Source of the DNA: Microbacterium memoriense
GTDB taxonomy: Bacteria > Actinomycetota > Actinomycetes > Actinomycetales > Microbacteriaceae
Assembly: GCF_025398275.1 (NCBI RefSeq)
Contig: NZ_JAODOR010000009.1
Location: forward strand, 110,356 to 174,355
DNA length: 64,000 nucleotides
Direction: 5' to 3'
The position numbers and the translations under genes were made by a program. The notes under the pieces are model-generated. The model worked only from the letters and a program-made list of their open reading frames with translations, did not search any database and was not told the origin of the DNA. Below are positions 61,123 through 64,000 of this stretch, piece by piece; within the stretch, counting starts at the first letter, position 1; each line of letters opens with the position of its first letter.

Positions 61123-61578
61123 ATGGTCGACGACATAGTGGCGCACGCGAGCGATAGCGGCGTTCAGCGCGCCGCCGAGGCCGTGATGATGCAGATACTC
61201 TCGGAGCAACTCGGCGTCGTGCTCGCTCCGGCGACGATCCGCCTGAACGATGGAACGCGAGTCGAGCTCGACGGCGCTGACGCCGAAAGGACAGTGCTCG
61301 TGGAGTCGTGGGCGCGGTTGGGTATCCCCAAGCCAGCGCACCACAAGAAGGTGCTGACAGATGCGCTCAAGCTCTCCTGGATCGCTGGGCACATCCAGCC
61401 ACGCCCGGCACGCCTGCTGCTCCTGATGGCCGATCAGGCTGCCGCGCAGCCGTTCACCGGCGGTGCAGGCTGGGGTGCTCGTGCGATCGCCGATTTCGGC
61501 GTAGAGGTCGTCGTGGTTGAGTTGCCTTCGGAGCTGGTGGCATCGATTACGGCTACGCAGGCGAGGCAGTTCCGATGA
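61123..61578 (+). CDS. Hypothetical protein, possible PD-(D/E)XK nuclease fold
   Basis: 151 residues. VELDGADAERTVLVESWARLGIPKPAHHKKVLTDALKLSW has Asp50, Glu61 in ExW and Lys75/76 in an arrangement like PD-(D/E)XK cores, then a helix-rich region. The identification is by pattern only. The ATG has a distant GGAG (13 nt). It lies 23 nt after the lipoprotein gene. The next 163 nt before the GTPase gene hold no recognisable gene. Confidence 0.55.
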   Translation: MVDDIVAHASDSGVQRAAEAVMMQILSEQLGVVLAPATIRLNDGTRVELDGADAERTVLVESWARLGIPKPAHHKKVLTDALKLSWIAGHIQPRPARLLLLMADQAAAQPFTGGAGWGARAIADFGVEVVVVELPSELVASITATQARQFR

Positions 61579-61741
61579 CCCTGTCGTGGGTGTCTCGAAC
61601 ACGGCGCACTCGGGAGGAAGCCGTGCTGCGCCTCAGAGGCGACGAGATCGACAACCGGACAGCCGCGCTGGCGCGTCGGAGCGGTGCACCATACTTCTGT
61701 CATGGCTCAATCGCTCTTTATCGAAGGTGGCAGGATCTAGC

Positions 61742-62902
61742 GTGGCATCGAAGGTGAAGGTGCAGGAGATTGCCGTCTTCGGCGAAAGCGGAAGCGGAAA
61801 GACCGTTCTACTCTCGTCGTTTTACGGTGCGACACAAGAACCCTCATTCGGAGACGAGAATTCGTTTCGTGTGCTCGCGGACGACACGTCCCAGGGTCAC
61901 AGTCTGCGGCAGAACTACTTGCGGATGAGCGAGAAGGGGGAAGCCCCACGGCAAACAGTCTTTCAAGCGAAGCCCTACTCCTTCATCGTGAAACCGAAGG
62001 AGAACGACGCCCCAAACGCGGCGAAGGCCACCAAGTTGGGCCTGGTCTGGCATGACTACCCCGGCGAATGGTTCACGCAGGAGCCGGGCACGGATGAAGA
62101 GGCGTCTCGCCGGATCGAGACGTTCAGGAACCTTCTGAAGTCGGACGTCGCACTCCTCCTCGTCGACGGGCAGAAGCTGATCGACTTTGCGGGCGAGGAG
62201 GAAAAGTACCTCAAGTCCCTGTTCTGGGGGATCCGCGAAGGACTGGAGAAGCTCAAGGAGGACATCCTCGTCGATGGGACCCCATTGGCGCGGTTTCCTC
62301 GCATCTGGCTCGTCGCGCTGTCAAAGGCTGATCTGCATCCCGCCCTCGACGTGCACGGATTTGAGAACCTAATCATCCAGAACGCCGCCGGTGATCTCGC
62401 GGCCCTGCACGAGACGGTCAAGGGTTTCGTGCAGGTTCCCGAAGCCCTGTCTATGGGAGAAGACTTCATTCTGTTGTCGTCAGCGAGATTCGAGCCCGGC
62501 AGAATCGAGGTCACAAAGCGGGTTGGCCTCGACCTCGTGCTGCCGGTGGCGATCTTGCTTCCGCTTGAGCGGGTGGCCCAATGGGCAGACAGGTTCAACG
62601 TCCCGATCAAGATGCTGGGTGGGCTGGTGAACCGCGCTGATGACATTGCGAAGGTGCTCACTGTCACGGTCGCACCAGCCGTTGCAAGACTCGTCGCCAA
62701 GATTCCGTACGTTGGGACAATTCTTGCCCCTGGCACCATTCCTGCCATCACGTTGGCGGTCAAACTGGGGACGGACAAGCTTGAGGAGCTCCATGCTCAG
62801 TCGCTGGCACACAAGGACTATCTCACCGCCACCGTCACAAAGTTTCGGCTTGACCTCGATCGCGGTGTCCAGGAACGTGTCCTGGCGAAGAGCCAGTGGT
62901 AG
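61742..62902 (+). CDS. GTPase-like P-loop protein of a possible conflict system
   Basis: 386 residues. Walker A GESGSGKT (14-21), a G3-like HDYPGEW (104-110), ALLLVDGQ, and the G4-like ALSKADL near residue 200 point to a TRAFAC-type GTPase rather than an ATPase. The C-terminus has a hydrophobic stretch (KIPYVGTILAPGTIPAITLAVKLG) that could insert in or touch membrane. GTG at 61742 has AGGA about seven nt upstream; GTG codons at 61754 and 61760 are alternatives. It overlaps the next gene. Such GTPases are typical cores of actinobacterial NTP-dependent conflict systems; the role here is inferred. Confidence 0.75.
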   Translation: MASKVKVQEIAVFGESGSGKTVLLSSFYGATQEPSFGDENSFRVLADDTSQGHSLRQNYLRMSEKGEAPRQTVFQAKPYSFIVKPKENDAPNAAKATKLGLVWHDYPGEWFTQEPGTDEEASRRIETFRNLLKSDVALLLVDGQKLIDFAGEEEKYLKSLFWGIREGLEKLKEDILVDGTPLARFPRIWLVALSKADLHPALDVHGFENLIIQNAAGDLAALHETVKGFVQVPEALSMGEDFILLSSARFEPGRIEVTKRVGLDLVLPVAILLPLERVAQWADRFNVPIKMLGGLVNRADDIAKVLTVTVAPAVARLVAKIPYVGTILAPGTIPAITLAVKLGTDKLEELHAQSLAHKDYLTATVTKFRLDLDRGVQERVLAKSQW

Positions 62903-63276
62903 CTCTTATTTGGGCGACTAGAGGGCGATCCTGGGGCTTTCGATTCTTGCTCGACGGTGGGCAACCAGACCCATTGTCGGCGTACGACAGCGCTTTCGTC
63001 GGAGCAGAGAACGAAGCGACGCTTTGCCGCCGCAGCGGCAAACAGTTGGCGCTGCGCTTTCCCGATCCACTCGGCCGAACGGACGCCGCAGGTCGGATCA
63101 TTCCTCATGATTTCGTTCTCACTGGACACGTGATCAACGCGATCAACACTGTTGCCGACGGTATCCAGACAATCTGGCCTCTGGTCGCCGGCGTGTACGC
63201 AGAGGTGTGGGAGGACGAGAAACCGCCGTCAGTCGCGGCCATCCAAGCGTCAATGATTCGTCACGAACGGGCTTGA
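62896..63276 (+). CDS. Small partner protein of the GTPase
   Basis: 126 residues starting GTG inside the last codons of the GTPase gene. WGFRFLLDGGQPDPLSAYDSAFVGAENEATL and ALRFPDPLGRTDAAGRIIPHDFVLTGHVINAINTV are the well-ordered parts; no family recognised. The 7-nt overlap implies coupled translation and perhaps a complex with the GTPase. Last gene before the right end of the island. Confidence 0.65.
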   Translation: MVALIWATRGRSWGFRFLLDGGQPDPLSAYDSAFVGAENEATLCRRSGKQLALRFPDPLGRTDAAGRIIPHDFVLTGHVINAINTVADGIQTIWPLVAGVYAEVWEDEKPPSVAAIQASMIRHERA

Positions 63277-63342
63277 CGCCGGACACCCGACCGAACTCGT
63301 CCTAGCGATCCGCCAAGCCAGCACGAGCGTCAAGCGGGAAAG

Positions 63343-63423
63343 TGTCACGACAAAGACGCCCCGCGCGCACCCGAAGCCCCGGGGAGACGTGACATCCAGT
63401 GTCATCTCGCCGCGTTCCCGACA
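63343..63423 (-). repeat. Right end of the island with motif array
   Basis: Read inward from the terminus: TGTCGGGAACGCG (complement of 63411-63423), then the inverted pair TGACAT (63390-63395) / TGTCAT (63400-63405) and TGTCAC (63343-63348). It has fewer and differently spaced motifs than the left end, as Tn7-type ends are asymmetric. Confidence 0.65.
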
Positions 63424-63429
63424 CACGCC

Positions 63430-63505
63430 TGTCGGGAACGCGTTGCGACGACACAGACCCGCTTTGAGTGACACAAGCACTCAGAGACACGACATCGAGT
63501 GTCAC
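63430..63505 (+). repeat. Second left-type element end abutting the island
   Basis: TGTCGGGAACGCG (63430-63442), then GACACA near 63449, TGACAC (63469-63474), a GACAT near 63491 and TGTCAC (63500-63505). Sequence and spacing resemble the left end at 56313-56388. Only 6 bp (CACGCC) separate it from the right end of the island, so the two 13-bp ends form a near-perfect palindrome. Confidence 0.65.
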
Positions 63506-63552
63506 GACCCGCCGAGGACGACGCGCCACCTTCCGGAGGATCTCGAGGTCAG

Positions 63553-63725
63553 CTGGTCGTGGTCGAGGACTTCAGCGTCCCCATCTATCCCGGCCTGGCG
63601 CCGCTCGGCGAGATCAACCGAGGTGGAGAAAAGCCGGCGCACGTCGTGATCGAGGGCGAGAACTACGATGCGCTGGAGACGCTGCATCTACGTCGACCCG
63701 CCGTACAACACCGGCGCGAATGACT
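63553..63725 (+). pseudogene. DNA methyltransferase remnant
   Basis: Pieces of a site-specific DNA methyltransferase of the Mod type: IYPGLAPLGEINRGGEKPAHVVIEGENYDALETL in one frame, then, after a deletion and frame change near 63683, CIYVDPPYNTGA, the DPPY catalytic motif. The usual linker between these parts is missing and stops follow. A decayed cargo or host gene. Confidence 0.65.
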
Positions 63726-63837
63726 CGCCCTGCTGGGCGGGGACGAGGCATCCGCCCGGATGGGCGTGGAGATCGTCACCTGCGCCCGGTTGCTCAAGTT
63801 CCTCGAACGGGTCACCCACGGCAGAGGTGACGGATAC

Positions 63838-63972
63838 CGGTGTTCCTCGCCCGCAACCCGGGCGCGTTGGTCACGCGCCAGACGCTGCTCAAGGAAATCT
63901 GCGGCCGATCCCGCGACCCCGAGGCACGTGCTGACCGAATCCGGCAGGGGCTACCGGCTGTTGATCGACTGA
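63838..63972 (+). pseudogene. KdpE-like response regulator C-terminal remnant
   Basis: VFLARNPGALVTRQTLLKEI in one frame and DPATPRHVLTESGRGYRLLID in another match the winged-helix end of OmpR/KdpE-type regulators, with about 20 codons and the frame lost between them. Nothing recognisable lies between 63726 and 63837 or after 63972. Confidence 0.55.
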
Positions 63973-64000
63973 CGCCCGATCGCGGCATCCTTCATCCGGC

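Larger units (their letters stand above)
56313..63423. mobile_element. 7.1-kb TnsA-encoding island with TGT...ACA terminal inverted repeats
   Basis: Bounded by the 13-bp terminal inverted repeat TGTCGGGAACGCG (56313-56325) and its complement (63411-63423). Both ends carry subterminal TGACAC/TGACAT motifs in both orientations. It contains eight genes: tnsA-like, DUF262-HNH, GIY-YIG, two lipoproteins, a hypothetical, a GTPase and its partner. No DDE transposase or AAA+ regulator is present, so it looks non-autonomous or mobilised in trans. Flanking 6-mers are CGCGCC (56307-56312) and CACGCC (63424-63429), similar but not identical, so target duplication is unproven. Confidence 0.7.

Noticed and set aside
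56307..63429. Target-site duplication flanking the island
   Set aside because: The flanking hexamers CGCGCC and CACGCC differ at one position, and the 5-mers do not match, so a duplication is not claimed.

Overview
The window is high-GC DNA with GTG starts, 1-4 nt gene overlaps, many apparently leaderless genes and LacI-controlled sugar genes. It looks like an actinobacterial chromosome, most like Microbacterium or another Microbacteriaceae. That assignment is inferred from gene style and protein character, not from a marker gene. No tRNA, rRNA or CRISPR array was seen.

Layout. (1) 0-6.6 kb: the 3' end of a nucleobase permease, then a cellobiose/cello-oligosaccharide operon on the minus strand in the Streptomyces order cebE-cebF-cebG-bglC-cebR, with three CebR-box palindromes upstream of cebE. 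(2) 6.7-12.8 kb: purS-purQ, a large secreted GH43-like enzyme with its own LacI regulator, and two copies of an ~80-bp dispersed intergenic repeat. (3) 12.9-34.9 kb: a purine catabolic supercluster. It holds xanthine dehydrogenase with its maturation factors (MocA-like, XdhC-like), a four-gene ABC importer, a deaminase-type amidohydrolase, allantoate amidohydrolase, a PucG-like aminotransferase, an AtzH-amidase fusion, a formamidase-like protein, allantoinase, OHCU decarboxylase, HIU hydrolase and an HpxO-type urate hydroxylase. Together these give a path from xanthine through urate and allantoin to ureidoglycine, glyoxylate and probably oxalurate. (4) 35.0-42.2 kb: molybdenum cofactor synthesis (moaE, mog, moaC, moeA, moaA, moaD, a moeB-like gene) and molybdate uptake (modABC), which would supply xanthine dehydrogenase. 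(5) 42.2-56.3 kb: housekeeping and sugar genes: a MinD/ParA-like ATPase, apt, a GH13 glucosidase with LacI regulator and operator, an M20 peptidase, an APC permease, sufS-sufU, a type II NADH dehydrogenase and an ArsR/SRPBCC pair.

(6) 56.3-63.4 kb is the most unusual part: a 7.1-kb island bounded by 13-bp terminal inverted repeats beginning TGT and ending ACA. Inside both ends are repeated TGACAC/TGACAT motifs resembling transposase-binding arrays of Tn7/Mu-type elements. The first gene inside the left end encodes a TnsA-like endonuclease, but no TnsB, TnsC or other DDE transposase is present. The cargo is a DUF262/HNH (GmrSD-like) protein, a GIY-YIG protein, two lipoproteins, a possible PD-(D/E)XK protein, and a GTPase with an overlapping small partner gene. 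This resembles a defence or conflict island. Six bases after its right end lies another end of the same family facing the opposite way, followed by debris of a DNA methyltransferase gene and a KdpE-like response regulator.

A recurrent feature is a TANNNT hexamer 6-7 nt upstream of start codons that lack a Shine-Dalgarno sequence, on both strands and also inside the island, as expected for leaderless transcripts.
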